From Algihabitans sp965233705 (lineage in GTDB: Bacteria; Pseudomonadota; Alphaproteobacteria; Kiloniellales; DSM-21159): 64,000 nucleotides of DNA. Within the stretch, counting starts at the first letter, position 1, and each line of letters begins with the position of its first letter. Positions 56,175 to 64,000 of this stretch are shown here, piece after piece. Both the position numbers and the translations under genes were made by a program. The DNA lies in the NCBI GenBank assembly GCA_965233705.1, contig CBDDTF010000004.1, positions 124,001 through 188,000 on the forward strand, given 5' to 3'. A model generated the notes under the pieces. The model was not told the DNA's origin, ran no database searches, and worked only from the letters and a program-made list of their open reading frames with translations.

Positions 56175-57662
56175 ATGAACGACACCAGCGATCCGCGCGC
56201 CAAGGCGCCGCGCATGACCACCACGGCGGGCGCGCCGGTGGCCGACAACCAGAACAGCCAGACCGCCGGCCCGCGCGGTCCCGTCCTGCTGCAGGACTAC
56301 CAGCTTCTCGAGAAGCTGGCGCACCAGAACCGGGAGCGGATTCCCGAGCGGGTGGTGCACGCCAAGGGCTGGGGCGGCTACGGCACCTTCACGGTGACCC
56401 GGGACATCAGCCGCTACACCCGCGCCAAGCTCTTCGCCGAGGTGGGCAAGACCACCGAGGTGCTGATGCGCTTTTCCACCGTGGCCGGCGAGCTGGGCGC
56501 GGCCGACGCCGAGCGCGACGTGCGCGGCTTCGCGGTGAAGTTCTACACCGAGGAGGGCAACTGGGACCTGGTCGGCAACAACACGCCGGTCTTCTTCATC
56601 CGCGACGCGCTGAAGTTTCCCGACTTCATCCGCACCCAGAAGCGCCATCCGCGCACCCATCTGCGCTCCAACACCGCGGCCTGGGACTTCTGGTCGCTCA
56701 GCCCGGAGAGCCTGCACCAGGTCACCATCCTGATGTCCGACCGCGGGCTGCCGGTGGCGCCGATGTACATGAACGGCTACGGCAGCCACACCTTCAGCTT
56801 CTGGAACGACGACGGCGAGCGCTTCTGGGTGAAGTTCCACTTCAAGACCCAGCAGGGCCACCGCCACTACACCAACGCCGAGGCCGCGCAGGTCGTCGCG
56901 CGCAGCCGCGAGAGCTACCAGGAGGCGCTGTTCGGCACGCTGGAGCGCGGCGAGTTCCCCAAGTGGACCCTCTACGTCCAGATCATGCCGGAGGCCGAGG
57001 CGGAGACCACGCCCTACAACCCCTTCGACCTGACCAAGGTCTGGCCGCACGGCGACTATCCGCTGATCGAGGTCGGCGAGGTCGAGCTGAACCGCAATCC
57101 GGACAACTACTTCGCGGAGATCGAGCAGGCCGCCTTCAGCCCCTCGAACGTGGTGCCCGGCATCGGCTATTCGCCGGACAAGATGCTGCAGGCGCGGGTC
57201 TTCGCCTACGCCGACGCGCACCGCTACCGCCTGGGTACCCACTACGAGGCGCTGCCGGTGAACCAGCCGAAGTGCCCGGTGCACCACTACCACAAGGACG
57301 GGCCGATGCGGTTCTTCCGCAACGACACCGGCAACCCGGACGCCTACTACGAGCCCAACTCCTTCGGCGGGCCGGCCCAGGACCCCAGCGTGGCCGAGCC
57401 GCCGCTGCGCATCTCCGGCGACGCGGCGCGCTACGACCACCGCGCGGGCAACGACGACTTCGGCCAGCCGCGCGCGCTCTTCAAGCTGTTCGACGCCGAC
57501 CAGCGTGCGCGGCTCTTCGCCAACATCGCCGAGCACATGGCCGAGGTGCCGCGCGAGATCGTCGAGCGCCAGCTCGCGCTGTTCGACCGGGTCCACCCCG
57601 ACTACGGCGCCGGCGTGCGCCAGGCGCTGAAGGACCAGGGCGCCCGGGCCGCGGCCGAGTAG
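56175..57662 (+). CDS. katA: Monofunctional haem catalase
   Basis: The 495-residue enzyme breaks down hydrogen peroxide. The distal histidine is His62 in RVVHAKGWGGYGTFTVTRD, the distal Asn lies in VGNNTPVFFIRDALKFPDF, and the haem-iron tyrosine is Tyr345 in RVFAYADAHRYRLG. The usual AKGAGAFG is AKGWGGYG here, a small change near the distal site. The length fits small-subunit (clade 3) catalases. It is expressed behind oxyR with a candidate OxyR half-site between them. ATG at 56175 follows AGGAGGAGCC. A strong terminator follows. Confidence 0.97.
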   Translation: MNDTSDPRAKAPRMTTTAGAPVADNQNSQTAGPRGPVLLQDYQLLEKLAHQNRERIPERVVHAKGWGGYGTFTVTRDISRYTRAKLFAEVGKTTEVLMRFSTVAGELGAADAERDVRGFAVKFYTEEGNWDLVGNNTPVFFIRDALKFPDFIRTQKRHPRTHLRSNTAAWDFWSLSPESLHQVTILMSDRGLPVAPMYMNGYGSHTFSFWNDDGERFWVKFHFKTQQGHRHYTNAEAAQVVARSRESYQEALFGTLERGEFPKWTLYVQIMPEAEAETTPYNPFDLTKVWPHGDYPLIEVGEVELNRNPDNYFAEIEQAAFSPSNVVPGIGYSPDKMLQARVFAYADAHRYRLGTHYEALPVNQPKCPVHHYHKDGPMRFFRNDTGNPDAYYEPNSFGGPAQDPSVAEPPLRISGDAARYDHRAGNDDFGQPRALFKLFDADQRARLFANIAEHMAEVPREIVERQLALFDRVHPDYGAGVRQALKDQGARAAAE

Positions 57663-57688
57663 CGCCGCAGCCGCGACCGGCCGGAGGA

Positions 57689-57722
57689 GGCCGTCGGCGC
57701 CGCGGCGCCGGCGGCCCTTTTT
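57689..57722 (+). terminator. Rho-independent terminator after katA
   Basis: GGCCGTCGGCGCC (57689-57701) pairs with GGCGCCGGCGGCC (57704-57716) with one wobble, followed by CTTTTTC. It lies 27 bases after the katA stop. Confidence 0.85.
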
Positions 57723-57772
57723 CGCGTTTTTGCGTTGCGGCAGGCGGCGTCCTGTGCTGGCTTCGCGCCGGA

Positions 57773-57836
57773 GGGTGATTTGCGATCGGCGGACTTGCGT
57801 CAGCGAGTCCGCCGGTCGTGAAAGATCATTCTACCC
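57773..57836. repeat. Imperfect palindrome resembling the 26.7-kb elements
   Basis: GATCGGCGGACT (57784-57795) pairs with AGTCCGCCGGTC (57806-57817) with one wobble, and the loop is TGCGTCAGCG. Outer flanks GGGTGAT (57773-57779) and ATCATTCTACCC can pair weakly. GTGATTTG and GATCGGCGGAC strings are shared with the 26.7-26.8 kb cluster. It lies between the katA terminator and the hydratase gene, so it is also in that gene's leader. Confidence 0.6.
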
Positions 57837-57936
57837 CTATGAGGAAGAGCAGGTTTCCTGTCGCCGATGGCCCAACACCCTGGGGCCACGCCACCGGAAA
57901 CCGCTCTGGTGCCGAAAGCCAGGGAGGGGGAGAGCC

Positions 57937-59025
57937 ATGGGCCGCACGCGCCGCGCGAGCGCTGAAACCAAGACCCAGCCGGGTCGCTTCTTCGAGGACT
58001 TCCGGCTCGGCGAGACGCTGGCCCATGCCACGCCGCGCACCCTGACGGTGGGCGACGCCGCGCTCTACACGGCGTTGACCGGCAGCCGCTTCGCGCTGCA
58101 TTCCTCCGACGACTTCGCCCGCTCGCTCGGCTATCCGCGCGCGCCGCTCGACGACCTACTGGTCTTCCACACGGTGTTCGGCAAGACCGTGCCCGACGTC
58201 TCGCTCAACGCCGTGGCCAACCTGGGCTATGCCGAGGGGCGCTTCGGCGGGCCGATCTATCCGGGCGACACCCTGGTCGCGACCAGCGAGGTGATCGGCC
58301 TGCGCGAGACCTCCGACGGCAAGGCCGGCGTGGTCTGGGTGCGCACCCGTGGGGTGACCAGCCACCGCGAGACGGTGCTGGAGTACGTGCGCTGGGTGAT
58401 GGTGCGCAAGCGCAACCCGGGCAAGGCCTGCCTGACGGCGCCGACGGTGCCCGAGCTGGCCGGGGCGGTGCCGGTCGAGCGGCTGCTGATCCCCCACGAC
58501 CTGCGCCTGCAGCTCTATGATACCCAGCTCGCCGGCAGCCCGCACCTCTGGGACGACTACCGGTTGGGCGAGAAGATCGACCACCTCGACGGCATGACGC
58601 TGGAGGAGGCCGAGCACCAGATGGCGACGCGGCTCTACCAGAACACCGCCAAGGTGCACTTCGACCAGCTCGCCGCCGACGCCGGGCGCTTCGGCAAGCG
58701 CATCGTCTACGGCGGACAGGTCATCTCGCTGGCACGCGCGCTCAGCTTCAACGGTCTGGCCAACGCCTTCCGCATCGTCGCCATCAACGGCGGCCGCCAC
58801 AGCAACCCGACCTTCGCCGGCGACACGCTGTTCGCCTGGAGCGAGGTGCTGGACAAGCAGGAGGTGCCGGGCCACCCGGACCTGGGCGTGCTGCGGCTGA
58901 TGACCCGCGCCACCAAGAACGCGCCGGCCGGCGACTTCCAGGCCCGCGACGCCGAGGGCAAGGTCCACCCCGACGTGGTGCTGGAGTTCGACTACAGCGT
59001 GCTGCTGCCGCGCCGGGCCGGATAG
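57937..59025 (+). CDS. mch: MaoC-family double-hotdog hydratase, mesaconyl-CoA hydratase-like
   Basis: The 362-residue protein has two MaoC-like halves (residues ~18-175 and ~210-355). Visible stretches are GRFFEDFRLGETLAHATPRT, FGGPIYPGDTLVATSEVIGL and GKRIVYGGQVISLARALSFN. This length and layout fit mesaconyl-CoA hydratase of the ethylmalonyl-CoA pathway, which makes erythro-beta-methylmalyl-CoA. A malyl-CoA-lyase-like gene 2.8 kb upstream would use that product. ATG at 57937 has GGGAGGGGGAG before it. The last 34 bases overlap the convergent transporter gene. Confidence 0.85.
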   Translation: MGRTRRASAETKTQPGRFFEDFRLGETLAHATPRTLTVGDAALYTALTGSRFALHSSDDFARSLGYPRAPLDDLLVFHTVFGKTVPDVSLNAVANLGYAEGRFGGPIYPGDTLVATSEVIGLRETSDGKAGVVWVRTRGVTSHRETVLEYVRWVMVRKRNPGKACLTAPTVPELAGAVPVERLLIPHDLRLQLYDTQLAGSPHLWDDYRLGEKIDHLDGMTLEEAEHQMATRLYQNTAKVHFDQLAADAGRFGKRIVYGGQVISLARALSFNGLANAFRIVAINGGRHSNPTFAGDTLFAWSEVLDKQEVPGHPDLGVLRLMTRATKNAPAGDFQARDAEGKVHPDVVLEFDYSVLLPRRAG

Positions 59026-60020
59026 CACCGGCGCAGCCAGCGCCAGGGCCGGCCGTCGATGGCGGCGAGACCGGCGGCGATCAGCGCCAGGCCGAGGAAC
59101 TGCTCCAGCGCCAGCCGTTCGTCCAGCACCAGCCAGCCGAGCAGGATGGCGCTCGCCGGGACCAGGAAGGTCACCAGCAGCAGATTGGTGGCCCCGGCGA
59201 GCGCCAGAATGCGGAAGTAGAGCACATAGGCCAAGGCGGTCGAGAGCAGCGCCAGCCCGAGCACGGCGGCAACGACGGGCAGCGAGGGCGCGGCAAGGCT
59301 CCAGGGCTGTTCGAACCCGGCGGCGAGCGGCAGCAGCAGCAGGCTGGACGCCGTCACCTGTCCGGTCGCGGTCTGCAGGGGGCTGACGCCCAGGCGCGCG
59401 AAACGGCGGCCGAAGACGCCGGCGCAGGCATAGGACAGGGCGCCCGCCAGGCAGGCGAGCTGGGCGGCGACGGCACCGCCGAGTGCGCCCAGGGCAGACA
59501 GGCCGATCATCGTCGCCACCCCCGCCAGGCCCAGCAGCACGCCCACGGCTTTCGCCGCGCTGATCCGCTCGTCCGCCAGCAGCGCGCCGGCCACCAGGAC
59601 GGTGAAGAGCGGCGTGGTGGCGTTGAGGATCGAGGCGAGGCCAGAGGCGATCTGGGTCTGGCCCCAGACGATCAGGGTGAAGGGCAGGGCGTTGTTCAGC
59701 AGTCCCATGCCGAAGAAGGCCAGCCAGACGCGGGGCGCGGCGGGCAGGCCCTGGCCAAGCAGGCGCAGCACCGCCAGCAGCATCAGGGCGGCCAGGCCGA
59801 CCCGCAGGGTCACGATGGTCAGCGGCGGCAGCTCGGTCACCGCAACGCCGACGAAGAAGAAGGAGCCGCCCCAGAGCAGGGAGAGCGTCAGCAGCAGCGT
59901 CCAGGCGACCGGCCCCATCGCGCCGATTTGCCGCGCCGGCGCGCGCGGGTCGCTCCGCGCGGCGCGTTGCCGGGGGCTGGCCTGCCGGCCGTCTGTTTGT
60001 CGGATGCCGTCGCCGCGCAT
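58992..60020 (-). CDS. EamA/DMT-family transporter (second)
   Basis: The 342-residue protein has about ten membrane segments in two EamA repeats (residues ~35-170 and ~185-320), with LLLTLSLLWGGSFFFVGVAV at the start of the first and NLLLVTFLVPASAILLGWLV in the second. The ~33-residue hydrophilic start (MRGDGIRQTDGRQASPRQRA) is longer than usual; a later ATG (GAMGPVAW) is an alternative start. ATG at 60020 has a GGGAGGACGAC ribosome site. The substrate is unknown. Its 3' end overlaps the hydratase gene by 34 bases on the opposite strand. Confidence 0.85.
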   Translation of the reverse strand: MRGDGIRQTDGRQASPRQRAARSDPRAPARQIGAMGPVAWTLLLTLSLLWGGSFFFVGVAVTELPPLTIVTLRVGLAALMLLAVLRLLGQGLPAAPRVWLAFFGMGLLNNALPFTLIVWGQTQIASGLASILNATTPLFTVLVAGALLADERISAAKAVGVLLGLAGVATMIGLSALGALGGAVAAQLACLAGALSYACAGVFGRRFARLGVSPLQTATGQVTASSLLLLPLAAGFEQPWSLAAPSLPVVAAVLGLALLSTALAYVLYFRILALAGATNLLLVTFLVPASAILLGWLVLDERLALEQFLGLALIAAGLAAIDGRPWRWLRRCYPARRGSSTL

Positions 60021-60260
60021 GTCGTCCTCCCGCCGGGCTTGCGCTGGTTGTCCTCGGCTGGAGCCACGCTGTGGGCCCAAACGATCACAACCTGCTCTAG
60101 GAGCCGCCCTGGGCGGGGCGGCCGGGTCGGGACGGGAGATAGCAGGTCGCCGACGCGCGGCGCTGTCCGCTTCTTGCTGCGCGGCCGGTACGCCGGGCGC
60201 GCCGGACCGATGCGGACTTTCGTTTCGAGCGGATTGCCGCTCCTGTCCGCCCGGCGGACC
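60021..60260. other. Gap between M16 operon and transporter with palindromic pieces
   Basis: No gene is supported in these 240 bases. CGATCACAACCTGCTCTAGG (~60083-60102) resembles parts of the 26.3 and 26.8 kb elements in inverse orientation. GAGCGG-ATTG-CCGCTC at 60227-60242 is a clean hairpin. Either could act in termination of the M16 operon or belong to a dispersed repeat. Confidence 0.5.
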
Positions 60261-61628
60261 TCAGCTTCCGCCGGGGGCCTCGCGGGTCGCCTCCACGCCG
60301 TCGGGCTGGCCGACCACCACGGCGGTCAGCCGGTCGGGGTGGTAGAGCTCGGCGGCCACGCGGCGCGCGTCCTCCAGGGTGATCGCCTCGACATAGGCGT
60401 TGCGCTTGTCCAGGTAGTCGATGCCCAGCTCCTCGAACTGCATGCCGGCCAGGATCTCGGCCAGGGCATCGGTGGAGTCGAAGCGCAGCGGGAAGGACCC
60501 GGTCAGGTAGGTCTTGGCGTCGGCCAGCTCCTCCGCGGTCGGGCCCTCGGCGGCCATGCGCGCCCACTCCGCGCGGATGATCTCCAGGCTCTCGCCGACG
60601 CGCGCGTTGGCGGTGGAGACGCCGCCGGTGACGACCTGACCGTAGTCGCCCGGGTTGAGATAGCTGTAGACCGAGTAGGCCAGCCCGCGCTTCTCGCGCA
60701 CCTCGGTGTAGAGCCGCGAGGCGAAGCCGCCGCCGCCCAGGATGTAGTTGACCGCGTAGGCGGTGTAGTAGTCCGGATCGTCGCGCCGGATGCCGCCGTG
60801 GCCCAGCGCCACCACCGACTGCGGCACCTCCTTGTCGATCACCACGGTGCCGCCGTCGGCCTCCGGCGCGACCTCGACGACCTCCAGCGGCGCCGCGCGC
60901 GCCGGCAGCGCGCCGAAGACGCGGTCGAGCAGCGGCCCCAGTTCGGCGGCGGTGATGTCGCCGGCCACGCCGATATGGAGGTTGTCGCGGGCCAGACGCT
61001 CGGCGACGAAGGCTTCCAGGTCGGCCGTCTCGATCGCCGCCAGGCTCTCCGGCGTGCCGTCGCTGCGCCGGCCGTAGGGATGTTCGGGGAACAGGCTGGC
61101 GCGCAGCGTCGCCCAGGCAAGCGCGCTGGGATCGACCGCCCGGCGCTTGGCCCGCACGATGAGCTGCTGGCGGATCCGCTCGACCGGCTCGGCGTCGAAG
61201 CGCGGCTCGGTCAGCGCCAGGCGCAGCAGCTCGAAGGCCCGGTCGCGCTCGCGGGTCAGGGTGCGCAGCGAACCGCGGAAGCCGTCGCGCCCGGCGTCGA
61301 AGCCGAGGCGGATGGAGCGGTTGGCCAACTCCTCCTGAAAGGTCTTGGAGTCCAGCTCGCCCGCGCCCTCGTCCAGGGTGGCGGCGACCATGGTGGCGCG
61401 CCCGGCCTTGTCCGCCGGATCGGTGACCGCGCCGCCGCGGAAGACCGCCTCGACGGCGATGATGGGATTGCTGTGGTCTTCGATCAGCCAGGCCTCGATG
61501 CCGCCGGGCGAGACGACGCGCTGCACCTCGACGGCGCCGGCCGGACGGCCTGCCGCGACGGCCAGGAGCAGCAGCGCCGGGACCAGCAGGAGTGCAAGGT
61601 GGCGGGACAGCGGGCGGGGGAAGCTCAT
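60261..61628 (-). CDS. M16 family peptidase-like protein lacking the zinc motif
   Basis: The 455-residue protein has a signal peptide (LALLLVPALLLLAVAAGRPA GA, ends ~residue 32) and two M16 domains. At the place of the HxxEH zinc motif it has AGRATMVAATLDEGAG, without the ligand histidines, so it is probably the non-catalytic partner. Other family stretches are AYAVNYILGGGGFASRLYTE and VREKRGLAYSVYSYL, the substrate-binding R/Y pair of M16 C-domains. It lies 14 bases downstream of an M16 gene that has the full motif. The two likely form a periplasmic heterodimer. Confidence 0.9.
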   Translation of the reverse strand: MSFPRPLSRHLALLLVPALLLLAVAAGRPAGAVEVQRVVSPGGIEAWLIEDHSNPIIAVEAVFRGGAVTDPADKAGRATMVAATLDEGAGELDSKTFQEELANRSIRLGFDAGRDGFRGSLRTLTRERDRAFELLRLALTEPRFDAEPVERIRQQLIVRAKRRAVDPSALAWATLRASLFPEHPYGRRSDGTPESLAAIETADLEAFVAERLARDNLHIGVAGDITAAELGPLLDRVFGALPARAAPLEVVEVAPEADGGTVVIDKEVPQSVVALGHGGIRRDDPDYYTAYAVNYILGGGGFASRLYTEVREKRGLAYSVYSYLNPGDYGQVVTGGVSTANARVGESLEIIRAEWARMAAEGPTAEELADAKTYLTGSFPLRFDSTDALAEILAGMQFEELGIDYLDKRNAYVEAITLEDARRVAAELYHPDRLTAVVVGQPDGVEATREAPGGS

Positions 61629-61642
61629 GCGGGCAGCCTTTC

Positions 61643-63025
61643 TCACGTGGTCGGCTCGCTGCGCAGGACGCCGGTGACCGAGCGGGCCGGGTCGATCAGC
61701 GCGCGCGCCGCCGCCATGACCTGTTCGGGGGTAACGGCCGAGATGCGCTCGGGCCAGGCCTCGACGTCGGCCAGGGTGGAGCCGGTGGCGAGCGCCGCGC
61801 CGATCACGCGCGGCGCCGCGCCGACCTTGTCGCGGGCGTAGATCGCCTCGGCGGTCAGCCGGGCCTTGGCCTGCGCGACCTCCTCGGTCGTCACGCCCGC
61901 CTCCAGGAAGGCCTCGATCTCGGCGCGCAGGGCGGCCTCGACCGCCTCCACCTCGACCTCGGGGCGCGGCGAGGCCCAGAAGGTGTAGTGGGTGGTGTCG
62001 TAGCTGGTGGCGTCGTAGCTGTTGCCGGCGCCGGCGGCGATGCCCTGGTCGATCACCAGCGCGCGGTAGAGCCGCCCGGTGTTGCCGCCCAGGATCTCGC
62101 TGAGCACCTGCAGGGCGTAGGGCCGCTCGGCCATCCCCGCCTCGGCGGCGCTGCGGTAGCCCGGCGCCAGATAGGCGATCGAGACCGCCGGCTGGCCGGC
62201 CTGGGGACTGGACAGCTCGACGCGGCGCCCGGCCCACTGCTGCGGCTCGCTCACGCGCACACGCTCGGGCACTGCCTTGGCCGGCACGGCGCCGTAGTAG
62301 CGCTCGGCCAGGGGGCGCACCTCCTCCAGCGTGACGTCGCCGGAGATCACCAGTACGGCGTTGTTGGGCGCGTACCAGCGTTCGTAGAAGGCCTCGGCGT
62401 CGGCCGTGGTCAGGCTCCGCAGCTCCTGCTCCCAGCCGATCACCGGGGTGCCGTAGGGGTGATGCAGGTAGAGGCTGGCGCGCAGCATCTCCCAGAGCTG
62501 GCTGGAGGGCTCATTGTCGGTGCGGCTGCGCCGCTCCTCCAGCACCACGTCGCGTTCGGGCAGCACCAGCGCGTCGGTGATCGTCAGGTTCTGCATGCGG
62601 TCGGCCTCGTGCTTCATCATCAGCTCGAGGCGGTCCTTGGCCACGGTCTGGAAGTAGGCCGTGTAGTCGTAGGAGGTGAAGGCGTTCTCGCGGCCGCCGT
62701 TGCGCGCGATGATGTCGGAGAACTCGCCGGGCGCCAGGTTCTCGGTCCCCTTGAACATCAGATGCTCAAGGAAGTGGGCGATCCCCGACTGGCCCAGCGG
62801 CTCGTCCGCGGCGCCGACCTTGTACCAGACCATGTGGGTGACGATCGGCGCGCGGCTGTTCTCGACCACCACCACCTGCAGGCCGTTGTCGAGGGTGAAG
62901 CTCTCGGGCGCGAAGACCTCCGCCTGGGCGGGGCCACGCAGGCCGAGCAGCAGGGCGCCGGCGGCCAGGGCGAACAGGCCCGAGCGCAGCAGCCGCGGCG
63001 TGGACAGGCGGGCGAACAGACGCAT
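61643..63025 (-). CDS. M16 family zinc peptidase (catalytic subunit)
   Basis: The 460-residue protein has a signal peptide (LLRSGLFALAAGALLLGLRG, cleavage near AQA, ~residue 35). The inverted zinc motif is HFLEHLMFKGT (His84, His88, catalytic Glu87) and the distal glutamate region is NGGRENAFTSYDYTAYFQTV. The usual length of such alphaproteobacterial peptidases is ~450. Its ATG at 63025 follows GGGAGGTTGCGTC. It is paired with the motif-less M16 gene 14 bases downstream. Substrates of these periplasmic pairs are not well defined. Confidence 0.92.
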   Translation of the reverse strand: MRLFARLSTPRLLRSGLFALAAGALLLGLRGPAQAEVFAPESFTLDNGLQVVVVENSRAPIVTHMVWYKVGAADEPLGQSGIAHFLEHLMFKGTENLAPGEFSDIIARNGGRENAFTSYDYTAYFQTVAKDRLELMMKHEADRMQNLTITDALVLPERDVVLEERRSRTDNEPSSQLWEMLRASLYLHHPYGTPVIGWEQELRSLTTADAEAFYERWYAPNNAVLVISGDVTLEEVRPLAERYYGAVPAKAVPERVRVSEPQQWAGRRVELSSPQAGQPAVSIAYLAPGYRSAAEAGMAERPYALQVLSEILGGNTGRLYRALVIDQGIAAGAGNSYDATSYDTTHYTFWASPRPEVEVEAVEAALRAEIEAFLEAGVTTEEVAQAKARLTAEAIYARDKVGAAPRVIGAALATGSTLADVEAWPERISAVTPEQVMAAARALIDPARSVTGVLRSEPTT

Positions 63026-63210
63026 GACGCAACCTCCCGAGACTGCGGCCGGCACGGGGCCGCACAGGACCGATCCGTCATATTGTCGAAGGCGGCGCGG
63101 AAAGAAACCCGCGGGGCAGGTTAAATTTCCGTCATGCAGGGGCTGATCCAGGGGCTGATCCCCGGGCCGGCGGGCGTTTCGCCCGTCCGGCCGCGGGGCG
63201 CGGCGCGCGG

Positions 63211-64000
63211 TCAGACCGGCCGCACCAGCGCGTGCTTCTTGCGCCCGGCCGAGATCTTCACCACCCCTTCGTCGAGAAGCCGGTCGGGGCCGACCGTCGC
63301 CGCCTCGTCGTCGACGCGCGCGTCGTTGACCCGGCCGCCGCCGCCCTTGATCAGGCGCCGCGCCTCGCCGTTGCTGGCGCAGAGCCCGGCCTCGGCCAGC
63401 AGCAGGTAGAGCGGGATGCCCGCCTCGAAGCGCGCAGCCGGCACCTCCAGGGTCGGCAGGTGGGCGTCGACCGCGCCCTCCTCGAAGGTGCGCCGGGCCG
63501 TCTCCGCCGCCGCCTCGGCGGCGGCCGCGCCGCGGCACAGCTTGGTCGCCTCGAAGGCCAGGATCTTCTTCGCCTCGTTGAGCTCGCGGCCCTGCAGCGC
63601 GGCCAGGCGCGCGATCTCGTCGAGCGGCAGCTCGGTGAAGAGCTTGAGGAAGCGCTCCACGTCGGCGTCGTCGGTGTTGCGCCAGAACTGGTAGTAGTCG
63701 TAGTCGCTCAGCCGCTCCGGCGAGAGCCAGACGGCGCCGGAGGCGGTCTTGCCCATCTTCTGGCCCGACGCGGTGGTCAGCAGCGGCACGGTCAGGCCGA
63801 ACAGCTCCGGCGTGCCCAGGCGGCGGCCCAGCTCGACGCCGTTGACGATGTTGCCCCACTGGTCCGAGCCGCCGAGCTGCAGGCGGCAGCCGTAGCGCTT
63901 CGACAGCTCCACGAAGTCGTAGGCCTGTAGGATCATGTAGTTGAATTCGAGGAAGGTGAGCGGCTGCTCGCGCTCCAGCCGCAGGCGGACCGAGTCGAAG
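63211..64000 (-). CDS. tyrS: Tyrosyl-tRNA synthetase, C-terminal part
   Basis: This is the last ~263 residues of TyrS; the start lies beyond the window. The fragment has LTFLEFNYMILQAYDFVEL, LQLGGSDQWGNIVNGVELGR, the second active-site motif SGQKMGKTASGAVWLSPERL (KMSKS family, here KMGKT), and a C-terminal S4 domain with SNGEARRLIKGGGGRVNDAR. It charges tRNA-Tyr with tyrosine. It lies upstream of the M16 pair on the same strand with a ~185-base gap. Confidence 0.97.
   Translation of the reverse strand, partial: FDSVRLRLEREQPLTFLEFNYMILQAYDFVELSKRYGCRLQLGGSDQWGNIVNGVELGRRLGTPELFGLTVPLLTTASGQKMGKTASGAVWLSPERLSDYDYYQFWRNTDDADVERFLKLFTELPLDEIARLAALQGRELNEAKKILAFEATKLCRGAAAAEAAAETARRTFEEGAVDAHLPTLEVPAARFEAGIPLYLLLAEAGLCASNGEARRLIKGGGGRVNDARVDDEAATVGPDRLLDEGVVKISAGRKKHALVRPV

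Overview
The window looks like chromosomal DNA of an alphaproteobacterium. It is GC-rich (roughly 70% by eye) and has housekeeping blocks typical of that class: ispG-hemA-prfA-prmC-DUF4167, lysC-ptsP, pth-ychF, and an ArsR-methyltransferase fusion. The ectoine cluster and the rhizobial-type glycerol importer suggest a salt-tolerant member of the Rhodospirillales/Rhodovibrionales or relatives. That placement is inference; no rRNA is present to fix it, and I saw no tRNA, CRISPR array or transposase.

Layout. 0-2.4 kb: end of a glycerol-type ABC importer operon (permease end, DUF2160 protein, binding protein). 2.5-7.3 kb: ectoine operon ectA-ectB-ectC-ask on the minus strand, with a divergent MarR regulator and an AT-rich control region. 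7.4-16.2 kb: a small unknown ORF, an ArsR-methyltransferase fusion, an amidase/DMT-transporter/ABC-F operon, a DjlA-like co-chaperone, secA. 16.5-19.2 kb: parvulin isomerase, argJ, mutT. 19.4-26.2 kb: RHH protein, NDUFAF5-like methyltransferase, comF, grxC, nitrilase, an HEAGH protein, a second methyltransferase, DUF1178, cardiolipin synthase. 26.2-30.8 kb is the most unusual stretch: a 660-base leader rich in repeats and hairpins, an ammonium-transporter/histidine-kinase fusion, and two tandem PAS_5-like proteins. 30.8-43 kb: ubiG, lysC, ptsP, a RodZ-like protein, ispG, hemA, prfA, prmC, DUF4167. 43-51.7 kb: two lipoproteins, sodC, an Lgt-like/thioredoxin fusion, ychF, pth, rplY, prs, pgeF. 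51.7-64 kb: a Fur-like box with an adjacent terminator hairpin, a MOSC protein, pyridoxal kinase, malyl-CoA-lyase-like protein, oxyR-katA, mesaconyl-CoA-hydratase-like protein, a second DMT transporter, an M16 peptidase pair, and the end of tyrS.

How the genes fit together. The ectoine operon carries its own aspartokinase in addition to the housekeeping lysC at 31.9 kb, so aspartyl phosphate supply for osmoprotectant synthesis is separate from amino-acid synthesis. OxyR has both redox cysteines (199 and 208) and is followed by an ATAG-N7-CTAT half-site and katA, a compact peroxide circuit. The malyl-CoA-lyase-like and mesaconyl-CoA-hydratase-like genes flank that circuit and point to the ethylmalonyl-CoA or a related C2-assimilation pathway.

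A window-wide theme is short tandem duplication. Units of 12-22 bases recur 2-8 times at many gene ends and intergenic gaps. Several lie in frame and lengthen proteins (pyridoxal kinase, SodC signal peptide, NDUFAF5-like methyltransferase tail, nitrilase tail, DUF4167, Pth). Degenerate palindromes near 26.3-26.8, 57.8 and 60.1-60.2 kb may be a dispersed repeat family.
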